From NCBI RefSeq assembly GCF_024606225.1, contig NZ_JAGRPU010000001.1, positions 124,001 through 188,000 of the forward strand: 64,000 bases of DNA, in the 5' to 3' direction. Below, piece after piece: positions 1-9,637 of this stretch (positions within the stretch are counted from its first letter, which is position 1; the number at the start of each line of letters is the position of its first letter). A program made the translations under genes and the position numbers. This DNA comes from Endozoicomonas sp. ISHI1 (GTDB lineage Bacteria > Pseudomonadota > Gammaproteobacteria > Pseudomonadales > Endozoicomonadaceae). The notes below the pieces were generated by a model, which was not told the origin of the DNA, did not search any database, and saw nothing but the letters and a program-made list of their open reading frames with translations.

Positions 1-1
1 T

Positions 2-889
2 TCTCTTAACAAAGCTCCCTGTGCCCCGGATACATTGCGGATGCTTGCTCAGTTCAGTGTCCTTTCCCGGATAGCCGACCCGGAAAATTCCTCTATCTAC
101 TCCAAGATGCGGGTCTACGACGGTGAGAATCTCAAAGACACCGATCCTAACGCCAAATCGCTTCAGGAATACAAGGATGCGGCTGGCGTCGACGAAGGGA
201 TGGAAGGATTATCGACCCGATTTGCTTTCAAGATACTCTCAAAGGTCTTTAATTTTGACCCTACCGAAATAGCTGCTAACCCGGTTCACCTGTTGTACGT
301 TCTTGAGCAACAGATTGAACAACAACAGTTCCCCGAAGCCATTGAAGAGCGATACATCAGCTTCATCAAGGGGTATCTGACGCCAAGATACGTGGAGTTT
401 CTGGGTAAAGAGATTCAGACAGCGTATCTGGAATCGTACTCAGAGTACGGTCAGAATATTTTTGATCGCTACATCACCTACGCCGATTTCTGGATTCAGG
501 ATCAGGAGTTCAGAGATCCTGATACCGGACAGATACTCGACCGGATAGCTCTCAATGATGAGCTGGAAAAAATTGAGAAGCCCGCCGGAATAGCCAACCC
601 GAAAGACTTTCGCAATGAGGTGGTCAATTTTGTGCTCAGAGCCAGGGCTGATATGCAGGGCAAGAATCCCATCTGGCTCAGTTACGAAAAGATGAGATCC
701 GTGATTGAGAAAAAGATGTTCTCCAACACAGAAGACCTGCTGCCTGTCATCTCATTTAATGCAAAGGCTTCCCATGACGATCAGAAGAAACATGCCGACT
801 TTGTGGACCGCATGGTACAGCACGGCTACACCGAAAAGCAGGTCAGACTGCTGTCTGAGTGGTACATCAGGGTCAGGAAGTCCCAGTAA
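2..889 (+). CDS. prkA: PrkA/YeaG serine protein kinase, C-terminal part (5' end outside window)
   Basis: The frame is open from base 2 with no start, so the window cuts the gene. About 295 residues are present and closely resemble the C-terminal half of the PrkA (YeaG) family, with the stretches YSKMRVYDGE, DEGMEGLSTRFAFKIL, EKPAGIANPKDFRNEVVNFV and VISFNAKAS, ending in WYIRVRKSQ. PrkA proteins are cytoplasmic serine kinases with an N-terminal AAA-type domain (not in the window) linked to stationary-phase and nitrogen-stress responses. The stop lies 50 bases before spoVR, so the two are probably co-transcribed. The TTG at 35 is internal and is not the start: the family match continues upstream of it (the KAPCAPDTL stretch). 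Confidence 0.93.
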   Translation, partial: SLNKAPCAPDTLRMLAQFSVLSRIADPENSSIYSKMRVYDGENLKDTDPNAKSLQEYKDAAGVDEGMEGLSTRFAFKILSKVFNFDPTEIAANPVHLLYVLEQQIEQQQFPEAIEERYISFIKGYLTPRYVEFLGKEIQTAYLESYSEYGQNIFDRYITYADFWIQDQEFRDPDTGQILDRIALNDELEKIEKPAGIANPKDFRNEVVNFVLRARADMQGKNPIWLSYEKMRSVIEKKMFSNTEDLLPVISFNAKASHDDQKKHADFVDRMVQHGYTEKQVRLLSEWYIRVRKSQ

Positions 890-939
890 CCTGTCTACCG
901 GGTCTTCCGTCGTCTTTTCGAAAAGGAAGTGAAATAGCC

Positions 940-2448
940 ATGAATAGCCAGTACCTTTCAACCGGCTCCGAGTGGACCTTTGAGCTACTTGACGCTTATG
1001 ACAGGGCCATTGGCCAGCTGGCAGAAAAGTTTGAATTGGATACTTACCCAAACCAGATTGAAGTCATAAACTCGGAACAAATGATTGATGCCTACACTTC
1101 GTTGGGCATGCCGCTCATGTACCATCACTGGAGTTTTGGTAAAAAATTTCTTACGAATCTTCAAAACTACAGACGTGGTCGAATGGGGCTTGCCTATGAA
1201 ATTGTCATCAATTCAAACCCCTGCATCGCCTACTTGATGGAGGAAAATTCCATGGCCATGCAGGCTCTGGTGATTGCCCATGCCTGTTACGGTCATAACT
1301 CTTTTTTCAAAGGTAACTATCTATTCCGTCAGTGGACCAATGCAGACTCGATTGTCGATTATCTGCTGTTTGCCAGGAACTACATTAATCAGTGCGAGGA
1401 AAAATACGGTGTTGACGCTGTTGAAGTGATTCTGGATGCCTGCCATGCGTTGATGAATCAAGGAGTCAATCGATATATGCGCCCTTCCGCCATTTCAGCA
1501 GAAATGGAAAAGAACCAGGCGAGGGAGAGAGAAGAATATATTCAGAGAAACATCAATGATCTCTGGCGAACGGTCCCAAGCAAAAAGGAAGACCCTGCCA
1601 AAGTGAGAAAACGATTCCCTTCAGAGCCGGAAGAAAACATTCTCTACTTTGTTGAAAAAAATGCACCACTGTTGAAAACCTGGCAACGGGAACTGATTCG
1701 AATTGTCCGTAAAATAGCCCAGTATTTTTATCCTCAGCGGCAGACCCAGGTGATGAACGAAGGTTGGGCCAGCTTCTGGCATTACACGCTGATGCATGAA
1801 CTCTATGCAAAAGGTCTGATCAACGAAGGCTATGTGCTCGAGTTTCTGCATTCTCACAGTAATGTCGTGTTTCAGCCGGATTTTGATGATCCACGTTATT
1901 CCGGCATAAACCCTTATACTCTGGGCTTCAATATCTATCGCGACATTCGCCGGATATGCGAAAATCCTACTCAGGAAGACCGGCTATGGTTTCCTGACCT
2001 CACGGACAGCGACTGGCTGAAGGCCCTTCATCACGCCATGGCCCAGTACAAGGATGAAAGCTTTATCCTTCAGTTTCTTTCTCCCAAAGTGATGCGGGAT
2101 ATGAAGCTCTTCTGCATTCACGACGACCATTCAAAAGCCTTTCTCGAAGTCAGCGCCATACACGATGAGTCAGGTTACAAAGCACTCAGACAGTCACTGT
2201 CCAACCAGTATAATCTGGGTAATCAGGAGCCTAATATTCAGGTTTTTGATGTTGATGTAAGAGGAGACCGCTCCCTGACACTGATTCATTCCATGCATAG
2301 GGGTCAGAACCTTCACGCTGATAGCGCCATGGAAATCCTCAAACACCTGCACCTGTTATGGGGATTTGACGTACGACTGAATTCTCTGGACACTAAAGGC
2401 GAAGTTCAGCACAGTTACTGCACCTCGGAAATACACGATGCATCCTGA
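940..2448 (+). CDS. spoVR: SpoVR/YcgB family protein
   Basis: A 502-residue protein of the SpoVR family (YcgB in enterics, about 510 aa), recognisable from WTFELLDAYDRAIGQLAEKF near the start, YPNQIEVINSEQMIDAY, MPLMYHHWSFGKKF and NEGWASFWHYTLMHELY. The biochemical role is not established; in Bacillus SpoVR affects spore cortex, and in proteobacteria it travels with prkA and yeaH. I chose ATG 940 because AGGAAG lies just upstream and the family begins with this Trp/Asp-rich segment; the frame is open upstream to 859 but overlaps prkA. It follows prkA by 50 bases. The DUF444 gene yeaH, usually between the two, is absent here. The stop codon lies inside the left arm of the following hairpin. 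Confidence 0.93.
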   Translation: MNSQYLSTGSEWTFELLDAYDRAIGQLAEKFELDTYPNQIEVINSEQMIDAYTSLGMPLMYHHWSFGKKFLTNLQNYRRGRMGLAYEIVINSNPCIAYLMEENSMAMQALVIAHACYGHNSFFKGNYLFRQWTNADSIVDYLLFARNYINQCEEKYGVDAVEVILDACHALMNQGVNRYMRPSAISAEMEKNQAREREEYIQRNINDLWRTVPSKKEDPAKVRKRFPSEPEENILYFVEKNAPLLKTWQRELIRIVRKIAQYFYPQRQTQVMNEGWASFWHYTLMHELYAKGLINEGYVLEFLHSHSNVVFQPDFDDPRYSGINPYTLGFNIYRDIRRICENPTQEDRLWFPDLTDSDWLKALHHAMAQYKDESFILQFLSPKVMRDMKLFCIHDDHSKAFLEVSAIHDESGYKALRQSLSNQYNLGNQEPNIQVFDVDVRGDRSLTLIHSMHRGQNLHADSAMEILKHLHLLWGFDVRLNSLDTKGEVQHSYCTSEIHDAS

Positions 2449-2477
2449 AAAAGCGCATATGATGGCTTTTTCAGGAT
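2442..2477. terminator. Hairpin between spoVR and gap, probable bidirectional terminator
   Basis: A perfect 13-bp inverted repeat (arms 2442-2454 and 2465-2477, 10-nt loop) has A5 in the left arm and T5 in the right arm. It lies between convergent spoVR and gap and overlaps the spoVR stop. There is no extra U tract beyond the stem, so efficiency is uncertain. Confidence 0.6.
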
Positions 2478-2527
2478 AGGGTCCATTCCATCAGCTATTG
2501 CCATGAATGACGGATGGCCAATGCCTG

Positions 2528-3964
2528 CTACTGAACAGGCACTGTTTTGTGATGATTTCCGGTCATATGCTGCAAAATACGGTTAACCTGACAGCTGTAT
2601 CCAAACTCATTATCATACCAGACGTAAAGTACACAGCGGTTGCCATCAACAATGGTGGCCTGACTGTCAACAATGCCCGCATGACGGTTGCCGACAAAAT
2701 CACTGGATACCACTTCAAAAGAGTTCACATAATCGATCTGCTTCTTCAGATCAGAGTACAGCGCCATCTCACGGAGATAGCTGTTTAGCTCGTCTACAGT
2801 GGTGTCCTTAGACAGATTCAGGTTCAGAATGGCCATGGACACGTTGGGTGTTGGCACCCGGATGGCATTACCAGTCAACTTGCCTTGCAACTGCGGCAGT
2901 GCCTTCGAAACAGCCTTGGCCGCTCCGGTTTCGGTGATCACCATATTCAAGGCTGCACTGCGACCGCGGCGAGAACCTTTATGGTAGTTGTCAATCAGGT
3001 TCTGGTCATTGGTGTAGGAGTGAACGGTTTCGACATGACCGTTCTCAACACCAAACTTGTCACAGATCGCTTTCAGTACCGGAGTGATCGCATTGGTGGT
3101 GCAGGAGGCAGCAGAAATGATCTGATCTTCATCATTGATGATGTCATGGTTAACGCCAAACACAACATTTTTCAGGTCGCCCTTGCCAGGCGCTGTCAGC
3201 AGAACCCTGCTAGCCCCGGTAGACTGAAGGTGCTGACTCAAACCCTCCTGATCACGCCACACACCAGTATTGTCTACGACGATGGCATTGTTAATACCAT
3301 AGCTTGTGTAATCGATAGAATCCGGAGAGTTGGCATAGATAAACTTGATAGCTACACCGTTGGCGTAGATGATGTTGCTCTCTTCATCTACGCTGATGGT
3401 GCCATTGAAAGAACCGTGCACCGAATCACGTCTCAGCAAACTGGCACGCTTTTGCAGATCGTTTTCAGCTTTCCCCTTCCGAACGACAACCGCTCTCAGG
3501 TTCAAACCGGAGCCACCTGCCCGTTCAATAAGAATACGGGCCATGAGGCGACCGATACGACCAAAACCATAGAGGACAACATCTCTGTCATCATGGCCAT
3601 GGCCATTTTTGCCATCCACCAGTTCGGAAACCTGACTGCGAACGTAATTTTCCAGAGTCTGCTTGCCTTCACTCTTCTCGTAGCCGGATGCAAGCTTGCC
3701 AATATCAATGCGGCCCGGAGCCAGGTTCAGCTTGCTCAGCACTTCAATGACGGGGAATGTTTGACGTACACACAAGGCAGAGCCTTCTACCTGGCGAACG
3801 TACTTGTGAGATTTGAGGATATCAATTACAGAACGATTGATGATTGAGCGGCCATAGACCGAAGTCACAACGTTATTTTCACGATACAAGCGGCCGATCA
3901 ATGGAATCATGGATTCGGCTAAGGCTTCACGTTCTCTCCAGTCCTGAAAATGGTCTTTTTCCAT
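2528..3964 (-). CDS. gap: Glyceraldehyde-3-phosphate dehydrogenase with N-terminal extension
   Basis: A 478-residue protein whose C-terminal ~350 residues are a GAPDH: Rossmann motif VLYGFGRIGRL (about 131-140), catalytic SCTTNAITPVL with Cys288, HSYTNDQNLID, and NRHAGIVDSQATIVDG near the end. It catalyses phosphorylating, NAD(P)-dependent oxidation of glyceraldehyde 3-phosphate in glycolysis or gluconeogenesis. The first ~125 residues are an extra domain absent from standard GapA (about 335 aa). This long type is the one I know divergently placed next to mfd in Pseudomonas, and the same arrangement occurs here (mfd starts 310 bases away). Cofactor preference and the role of the extension cannot be read from sequence. 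Confidence 0.93.
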   Translation of the reverse strand: MEKDHFQDWREREALAESMIPLIGRLYRENNVVTSVYGRSIINRSVIDILKSHKYVRQVEGSALCVRQTFPVIEVLSKLNLAPGRIDIGKLASGYEKSEGKQTLENYVRSQVSELVDGKNGHGHDDRDVVLYGFGRIGRLMARILIERAGGSGLNLRAVVVRKGKAENDLQKRASLLRRDSVHGSFNGTISVDEESNIIYANGVAIKFIYANSPDSIDYTSYGINNAIVVDNTGVWRDQEGLSQHLQSTGASRVLLTAPGKGDLKNVVFGVNHDIINDEDQIISAASCTTNAITPVLKAICDKFGVENGHVETVHSYTNDQNLIDNYHKGSRRGRSAALNMVITETGAAKAVSKALPQLQGKLTGNAIRVPTPNVSMAILNLNLSKDTTVDELNSYLREMALYSDLKKQIDYVNSFEVVSSDFVGNRHAGIVDSQATIVDGNRCVLYVWYDNEFGYSCQVNRILQHMTGNHHKTVPVQ

Positions 3965-4273
3965 GGTTCCAATCCTGTATTTTTTATGTGCTCAAGGCTG
4001 TTAATCAGCTCAAGGCTGTTCACTTCTGTCAGACTGCCACTCTCAAGCAACTGGCTGGTTACTTCAGGCGGCACAGGTCACGTTTATATGCCCTTAGGCT
4101 TCGGGGCTATTATCCAGAGTTCATCCTCACTTGGCAACAAAGTACAACAAACTTTAACACTTCATTTAATCATTCTTTGTTTGTACGAGGCTGCAAAGAC
4201 GCTATTGCATGGTATATGCCGTTCTGAACAGCTACAATTGCGGGTTTAGCGTATCCAGAACAAAACACCTTTC
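3965..4273. other. Divergent intergenic region gap/mfd
   Basis: This 309-base region separates the divergent starts of gap and mfd and must hold both promoters. Short open frames cross it but have no ribosome site or recognisable content. I see no clear operator or hairpin. Confidence 0.5.
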
Positions 4274-7200
4274 ATGTCGCAGGCCAATTTGAACTCATCT
4301 TCCTTCCAGCTTCCAGAGACTCCGGGGCATAAAACCTTCTGGGGTCAGCTGAGCCAATCAACCAGCTCATTCGCCATAGCCAGTGCCGCCCGGTTAACCC
4401 GTCGCCCGCTACTGGTTATTACACCTGACTCCGCTCAGGCAAATGCTCTTGAAGAAGAACTGAGTTTCTTCCTGAAAGATGATCAGTCTACCCGCATCCT
4501 GCACTTTCCCGACTGGGAGATATTACCCTACGATGCCTTTTCGCCCCATCAGGACATCATTTCCCAGCGGTTGAAAACCCTGTACCGACTACCCCGCAGC
4601 GAAAAGACCCTGTTGATAATATCGGTTTCCACCTTGCTGCACCGTCTGTGTCCCCGTGATTACCTGGAATCCAACTGTCTGGTTTTGAAACGGGGTGAAA
4701 CCTTTCTTATTGCCGAGAAAAGGCAACAATTGGAACAGGCGGGTTATCGCTGTGTTGATACAGTCTACGAGCATGGCGAGTTCGCTATCCGGGGTTCACT
4801 CATGGATATCTTCCCCATGGGATCTGATACCCCCTACCGGATTGACCTGTTTGATGACGAAATCGATACGCTGAGAATCTTTGATCCGGAAAGCCAGCGT
4901 TCCATTAATCAAGTTGATCACATAGAACTGCTCCCGGGACATGAATTCCCGATGGACAAGACCTCCAGGGATCGCTTCCGAAGCCTGTTCAGGGAAGCGT
5001 TTGACGTGGATCACCGCGAGTGCCCCGTGTACCAGGATATAGGACAGGGGCTGGCAAGCCCGGGTATTGAATACTACCTGCCCCTGTTTTTCGAGCAGAC
5101 AGCCACCCTGTTTGATCATCTTTCCAGTGAAACAACGATCATTCAATATCAGGGCGTGCAGGAAGCGATAGAGCAATTCTGGCAGGATCTGACAGAACGC
5201 TACGAGAACCGGAAAGTCGATCCCAACCGCCCGCTTCTGCCTCCCGTAAAGGTTTTAATGCCTTCTGAAGAAATCAATCGAGCTCTGAAACAATACCCTC
5301 GCATTGTGCTGTCAGACCAGATCGTTGATTCTTCTGACGGCTTCAACCTTAATCACCAGCCATTACCTGAGCTCACTCTGAATGCCCGTGCCGATCACCC
5401 TTTGCAACCTCTTGAAGATCTGATTGAATCGGGACCAAGGATTCTTCTGGTGGCTGAAAGTGCGGGTCGTCGGGAAGTTCTGCTGGAAATGCTCGCCCAG
5501 TCTGACATTCGCCCCAATACTTTCAATAGCTGGTCCACCTTCCTGAGCAGAAAAGAGACGCTGGGTATTACCGAAGGTACGTTAGCGTCAGGCTTTTTTC
5601 TCAACGACCTGAATATTGCCCTGATTCCAGAGTCTCTGCTGCTGGGTCAGAGGGTCATGCAGCGCCGTCGGCGAAAAGGAGAGACAGAGACCGACACCGA
5701 TCAAACCATCCGTAATCTTACCGAGCTGAGAGAAGGTGCTCCAGTGGTGCATATTGATCACGGTGTAGGACGGTATCGTGGTCTTGATACCTTGTCTGTT
5801 GATGGTCAGGAGACAGAATTCCTGACTCTGGAATACGCCAGCGAAGCCAAGCTTTATATTCCGGTAGCCTCTCTGCATCTCATTGCCCGTTACACCGGTA
5901 CAGATGATGAGCATGCTCCGCTGCATCGTCTTGGTAGCGAGCAATGGACCAAGGCACGTCGCAAGGCGGCTGAGAAAGCCAGAGATGCCGCGGCAGAGCT
6001 GCTGGATATCTATGCCCGACGAGAAGCCAGAAAGGGTTTTGCCTTTTCGGCACCGGATCAACAATATCATGCATTCTCTGCCGGCTTTCCTTTTGAGGAA
6101 ACGCCTGATCAGCAGCAGGCTATTGTCAACGTGATAAAAGACATGTCCAAAGGTAAGCCCATGGATCGCCTGGTCTGTGGTGATGTCGGGTTTGGTAAGA
6201 CCGAAGTGGCCATGAGAGCCGCCTTTCTGGCAGTACAAAGTGGCAAGCAGGTGGCGATTCTTGTACCGACTACCCTGTTGGCTCAACAGCATTATGAAAG
6301 CTTTCGTGACCGTTTTGCCGACTGGGCCGTTGAAATCGACGTAGCTTCACGCTTCAAGTCAGCAAAACAGGTTCAGGCACTCAAAGAGAAAGTCACGGAA
6401 GGCAAACTGGATATTATTATAGGTACCCACAAACTGATTCAGGGTGATTTCAAGTTCAAGAATCTGGGTCTGTTGATTATTGATGAGGAGCACCGTTTCG
6501 GGGTCAGGCACAAGGAAATGCTGAAATCCATGCGTTCCGAAGTCGATATTCTGACCCTGACGGCAACACCTATCCCGCGGACACTCAATATGGCTATGTC
6601 GGGTATTCGTGATCTCTCGATTATCGCAACTCCACCCGCACGACGCCTGTCAGTTAAAACCTTTGTTCGACAAAGCGACAAATTACTGGTCAAAGAGGCT
6701 ATTCTTCGTGAGTTACTGCGCGGTGGTCAGGTCTATTACCTGCACAACGAAGTTTCCAGTATCGATAAGGCTGCTTCTGATCTGCAGGAACTTATTCCTG
6801 AGGCGCGTATTGCTGTGGGTCACGGTCAGATGCGTGAAAGAGAGCTGGAGCAGGTCATGTCCGACTTCTATCACAAGCGACATAACATCCTTGTCTGCAC
6901 CACCATCATAGAGACAGGCATTGATATACCTAATGCCAACACCATTATCATCCACCGTTCGGACAAGTTCGGTCTGGCACAGCTGCACCAGTTGAGAGGA
7001 CGAGTTGGCCGATCTCATCATCAGGCCTATGCTTATCTGCTGACACCTGCGCCAAAGTCCATGACCAGGGATGCACTGAAAAGACTGGAAGCCATTGCCG
7101 AAGCTCAGGACCTGGGAGCTGGATTTATGCTGGCATCCAATGACCTGGAAATTCGGGGAGCAGGAGAATTGCTGGGTGAAGATCAGAGCGGGCAGATTCA

Positions 7201-7732
7201 GAATGTTGGCTTTACACTTTACACCGAAATGCTTGAAAAAGCGGTGGAAGCGATCCGTAACGGTGAAACACCGGATCTGGACAAACCTCTGCATCAAGGC
7301 AGCGATGTGAACCTGCGGCTGCCGGCCTTGCTACCAGAAGACTATATCCATGATGTCCACAACAGGCTGATTCTCTATAAACGAATTGCCGCTGCGAGTA
7401 ACGGCGAAGACCTGAAAAACCTTCAGGTTGAACTGATTGACCGCTTCGGCCTGTTACCGGACCAGGCCAAAAACCTGTTCCGACAGACCCGTCTCAGGTT
7501 AAAAGCTGAAAAAATGGGTATTATTAAAATCGATGCCGGTGCCGGCAGTGCCCGAATTGAATTCAACAGTCAGCCAGCCATCGATCCCGTTGCGATCATT
7601 CAGCTAATCCAGTCAGAGCCGCACCTTTACAGACTGGAAGGTAGTAGCGTGTTGAAGTACAGTGGCCCAATGGAAAAAGCCGAAGCGCGATTCAAGCTGC
7701 TTGAACAATTACTGGATCGACTGGCCACATAA
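4274..7732 (+). CDS. mfd: Transcription-repair coupling factor Mfd
   Basis: An 1152-residue protein of the usual Mfd length. Mfd is a DNA translocase that removes RNA polymerase stalled at lesions and recruits UvrA. Visible in order are the N-terminal UvrB-like region (HFPDWEILPYDAFSPH, about residues 75-90), the RNA-polymerase-interacting region starting around VVHIDHGVGRYRGLDTL, Walker A VCGDVGFGKTEVAMRAAF, DEEHRFGV, TATPIPRTLNMAMSG, and QLRGRVGRS of helicase domain 2, followed by the C-terminal TRCF domain. ATG 4274 matches the family N-terminus. The gap-mfd-csiV order matches Pseudomonas. Confidence 0.97.
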   Translation: MSQANLNSSSFQLPETPGHKTFWGQLSQSTSSFAIASAARLTRRPLLVITPDSAQANALEEELSFFLKDDQSTRILHFPDWEILPYDAFSPHQDIISQRLKTLYRLPRSEKTLLIISVSTLLHRLCPRDYLESNCLVLKRGETFLIAEKRQQLEQAGYRCVDTVYEHGEFAIRGSLMDIFPMGSDTPYRIDLFDDEIDTLRIFDPESQRSINQVDHIELLPGHEFPMDKTSRDRFRSLFREAFDVDHRECPVYQDIGQGLASPGIEYYLPLFFEQTATLFDHLSSETTIIQYQGVQEAIEQFWQDLTERYENRKVDPNRPLLPPVKVLMPSEEINRALKQYPRIVLSDQIVDSSDGFNLNHQPLPELTLNARADHPLQPLEDLIESGPRILLVAESAGRREVLLEMLAQSDIRPNTFNSWSTFLSRKETLGITEGTLASGFFLNDLNIALIPESLLLGQRVMQRRRRKGETETDTDQTIRNLTELREGAPVVHIDHGVGRYRGLDTLSVDGQETEFLTLEYASEAKLYIPVASLHLIARYTGTDDEHAPLHRLGSEQWTKARRKAAEKARDAAAELLDIYARREARKGFAFSAPDQQYHAFSAGFPFEETPDQQQAIVNVIKDMSKGKPMDRLVCGDVGFGKTEVAMRAAFLAVQSGKQVAILVPTTLLAQQHYESFRDRFADWAVEIDVASRFKSAKQVQALKEKVTEGKLDIIIGTHKLIQGDFKFKNLGLLIIDEEHRFGVRHKEMLKSMRSEVDILTLTATPIPRTLNMAMSGIRDLSIIATPPARRLSVKTFVRQSDKLLVKEAILRELLRGGQVYYLHNEVSSIDKAASDLQELIPEARIAVGHGQMRERELEQVMSDFYHKRHNILVCTTIIETGIDIPNANTIIIHRSDKFGLAQLHQLRGRVGRSHHQAYAYLLTPAPKSMTRDALKRLEAIAEAQDLGAGFMLASNDLEIRGAGELLGEDQSGQIQNVGFTLYTEMLEKAVEAIRNGETPDLDKPLHQGSDVNLRLPALLPEDYIHDVHNRLILYKRIAAASNGEDLKNLQVELIDRFGLLPDQAKNLFRQTRLRLKAEKMGIIKIDAGAGSARIEFNSQPAIDPVAIIQLIQSEPHLYRLEGSSVLKYSGPMEKAEARFKLLEQLLDRLAT

Positions 7733-7917
7733 TCGCCCCTGGAAGCAGTCTTAAATTTTCTCGATCTATGATTGCTTCTGCGTCTCTGAGTCTTTAAAAC
7801 TGTATACGAAACTGCATGATCACACTTTTGAAATCCACCTCTCAGATATCTCAGCGGCGGCGTATAGCAGCCCGCCAGACTGAAGGTCAACGAGGCACAG
7901 GATTGAGCGGGGATTTT

Positions 7918-8835
7918 ATGAAAAGCCTTGAGCTAAAAAAAATGAGTGTTAATCACAATGTCGCCTTTTGCAGAATTCAAAGAGCGATCGGTAGTCTGCT
8001 TCTGAGTTCGGTCTCGATGATGGCCATGGCGGAAGGTCAAAAGGCAGAGACTCAGTGGTATCAGGCCGACATGATTGTATTTCTGAACGAACAAAGCATG
8101 AATAGCAGTGAGAAATGGCCAGAAATAACAACTCACTCTCTACCCGCTAACGCCGTCAAACTGAAATCGTCCGACTCTGTAACAGACACTGGTAACCTAA
8201 CCAATAGGCTGGGTCAGTCTGAAAAAAAGCCCGAGATAGATCTGGAACGGGATGCCTTTGTCTCCCTACCCTACCCATCACAGTTGTTACAAAAGGAAAG
8301 CAGTGCCCTGAGCAGAAATGGCAGCTACCGGATTCTGGAGCAAAAAGCCTGGCTGATGCCAATCAAGGACGGCAAAAGTACGAAGCCTGTCACAATTAGA
8401 ACTTATACTACACAAAGCAAAAAGCCCGGTATGCTGGAAGGCACCGTTACAGTCAGTTCCAGTCGATATCTGCACGTAAAAGTCAATCTCTGGTACAGTG
8501 AATTGGCGTGGGAAGCACTGGCAAAAAACATGGGAGGATCTCAGTCGAACCCAGACTCTCAGAAGAAACCGACCACAGATGGAAAGTTACAACTGGTCAA
8601 AACGCCTGACGGCCAAACCATGAAAATTTCCCGAAATTTTCATATGCAGGAAAGTCGCAGAATCACAAACATTGACGAGGTTCAGTACCTGGACAGCCCT
8701 GTCATCGGTGTTCTGTTCAAACTGACGCCGTATGAAAAGCCCGACAAACCTTCACTGCCAGAAATGGAATCTGATCAGGATAAAAGCCCGGAGCTGGGTA
8801 TTTTACCAGGAATCTTCGAACAGGAAGACAGCTGA
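7918..8835 (+). CDS. CsiV-like periplasmic protein
   Basis: A 305-residue protein with a signal-peptide-like N-terminus (AIGSLLLSSVSMMAMA, cleavage probably near AMA-EGQ) and then WYQADMIVFLNEQ, which opens the CsiV family, with YLHVKVNLWYSEL and a C-terminal YLDSPVIGVLFKLTPYE. CsiV proteins bind peptidoglycan and assist lytic enzymes during cell separation; I assign the family from these motifs and from its place directly after mfd as in Pseudomonas. The middle is low-complexity and Ser/Lys-rich. I chose ATG 7918, preceded by GGGGA; the frame is open upstream to 7816 but that part looks non-coding. It converges on the anti-sigma ATPase gene across a shared terminator. Confidence 0.75.
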   Translation: MKSLELKKMSVNHNVAFCRIQRAIGSLLLSSVSMMAMAEGQKAETQWYQADMIVFLNEQSMNSSEKWPEITTHSLPANAVKLKSSDSVTDTGNLTNRLGQSEKKPEIDLERDAFVSLPYPSQLLQKESSALSRNGSYRILEQKAWLMPIKDGKSTKPVTIRTYTTQSKKPGMLEGTVTVSSSRYLHVKVNLWYSELAWEALAKNMGGSQSNPDSQKKPTTDGKLQLVKTPDGQTMKISRNFHMQESRRITNIDEVQYLDSPVIGVLFKLTPYEKPDKPSLPEMESDQDKSPELGILPGIFEQEDS

Positions 8836-8843
8836 TCCAAAGT

Positions 8844-8876
8844 AAAAAAGAGCTGTCAGTGGCGCAGCTCTTTTTT
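8844..8876. terminator. Bidirectional rho-independent terminator
   Basis: A perfect 12-bp stem (8844-8855 with 8865-8876, 9-nt loop) carries A6 on the left and T6 on the right, so it works in both directions. It lies between the convergent csiV-like and anti-sigma ATPase genes, and the stop codon of the latter is in the loop. Confidence 0.9.
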
Positions 8877-9287
8877 CATGATAAAGCTATTCTTGTCCTG
8901 GTTTGACTCATAGGTCACCTGGTCCATAAGCTTGTTCACAATATGCAGGCCCCGACCACTGCATAACCAGACTTCCGGCTGCTCCGGATCAACCACCATT
9001 TCAGTCTTATTCTGCATGACATCATCGGGAATGCTCTGCCCCCAATCACTGACAGAAATATTCATCGTAGTCTTGTTCATACTGACACATACTTCTACCG
9101 GATGACCCGCTTCATTGTCGTAGGCATGTTCAATGGCATTATTGACAATTTCTACCAGACACAACTCTAACCGGTTTATTTCAACAGGAGAAAGCGTTGT
9201 CATAGCGCAGACTCCTCTGACCGCCATAGCCACCAGTCTTGTATTGGATAACTGGCTGTCGATTTCCAGCTTCAGCACCTGTGACAT
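8856..9287 (-). CDS. Anti-sigma-factor-type serine kinase / ATPase (RsbW-like)
   Basis: A 143-residue single-domain GHKL ATPase of the RsbW/SpoIIAB class: N box EIVNNAIEHAY, G1-type SDWGQSIP, and G2 SGRGLHIVNKLMD. Such proteins sequester a target, often a sigma factor, and phosphorylate a cognate STAS antagonist on Ser. The start at 9287 has GGGAG five bases upstream and lies one base past the stop of the STAS gene, which points to translational coupling. With the two genes before it, it forms a complete partner-switching set. The target is unknown, and no sigma factor gene is adjacent. Confidence 0.88.
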   Translation of the reverse strand: MSQVLKLEIDSQLSNTRLVAMAVRGVCAMTTLSPVEINRLELCLVEIVNNAIEHAYDNEAGHPVEVCVSMNKTTMNISVSDWGQSIPDDVMQNKTEMVVDPEQPEVWLCSGRGLHIVNKLMDQVTYESNQDKNSFIMKKELRH

Positions 9288-9288
9288 G

Positions 9289-9621
9289 TCAACTCCCTTT
9301 AACGGCCTCAGCCACAGAACCATGGAGTTTGAACAATTTATCCATGGACGTAAGATCAAACAGATCTCTCACCGCAGGCTGAGCACAAGCCAGACTGAAT
9401 GAACCATTACCCGACAATTTCTTGAGACCCGCTACCAGCACACTCAGGCCAGTACTGTCCATGAAACGCACTTCAGCAAGATCGACAACTATGTTGGACC
9501 TGCCCTCTTCAATCAAATCAAACACATAGGTTTTAAACACTTCGGCAACGGAAGCGTCAAGACGGGACTCATCAATCCGGACCACCGTAAAGTGGCCTTC
9601 CTCGTGGTTTTCAAACGCCAT
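9289..9621 (-). CDS. STAS-domain anti-sigma factor antagonist
   Basis: A 110-residue single STAS domain with the phosphorylation-site signature MDSTGLSVLVAG in the middle (VDLAEVRF before it). In this family the unphosphorylated form binds the RsbW-like kinase and frees its target; the Ser in DSTG is the expected switch residue. It sits 16 bases after the receiver-PP2C gene and one base before the ATPase gene, so phosphatase, antagonist and kinase are transcribed together. The arrangement resembles the HsbR/HsbA type of switch in Pseudomonas, but orthology is not claimed. Confidence 0.9.
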   Translation of the reverse strand: MAFENHEEGHFTVVRIDESRLDASVAEVFKTYVFDLIEEGRSNIVVDLAEVRFMDSTGLSVLVAGLKKLSGNGSFSLACAQPAVRDLFDLTSMDKLFKLHGSVAEAVKGS

Positions 9622-9637
9622 GCCATCCTCCTGGCTT

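Noticed and set aside
2885..3847. A 320-codon plus-strand frame opposite gap
   Set aside because: It lies antisense to a well-conserved gap gene and shows no family features; it is a codon-bias shadow.
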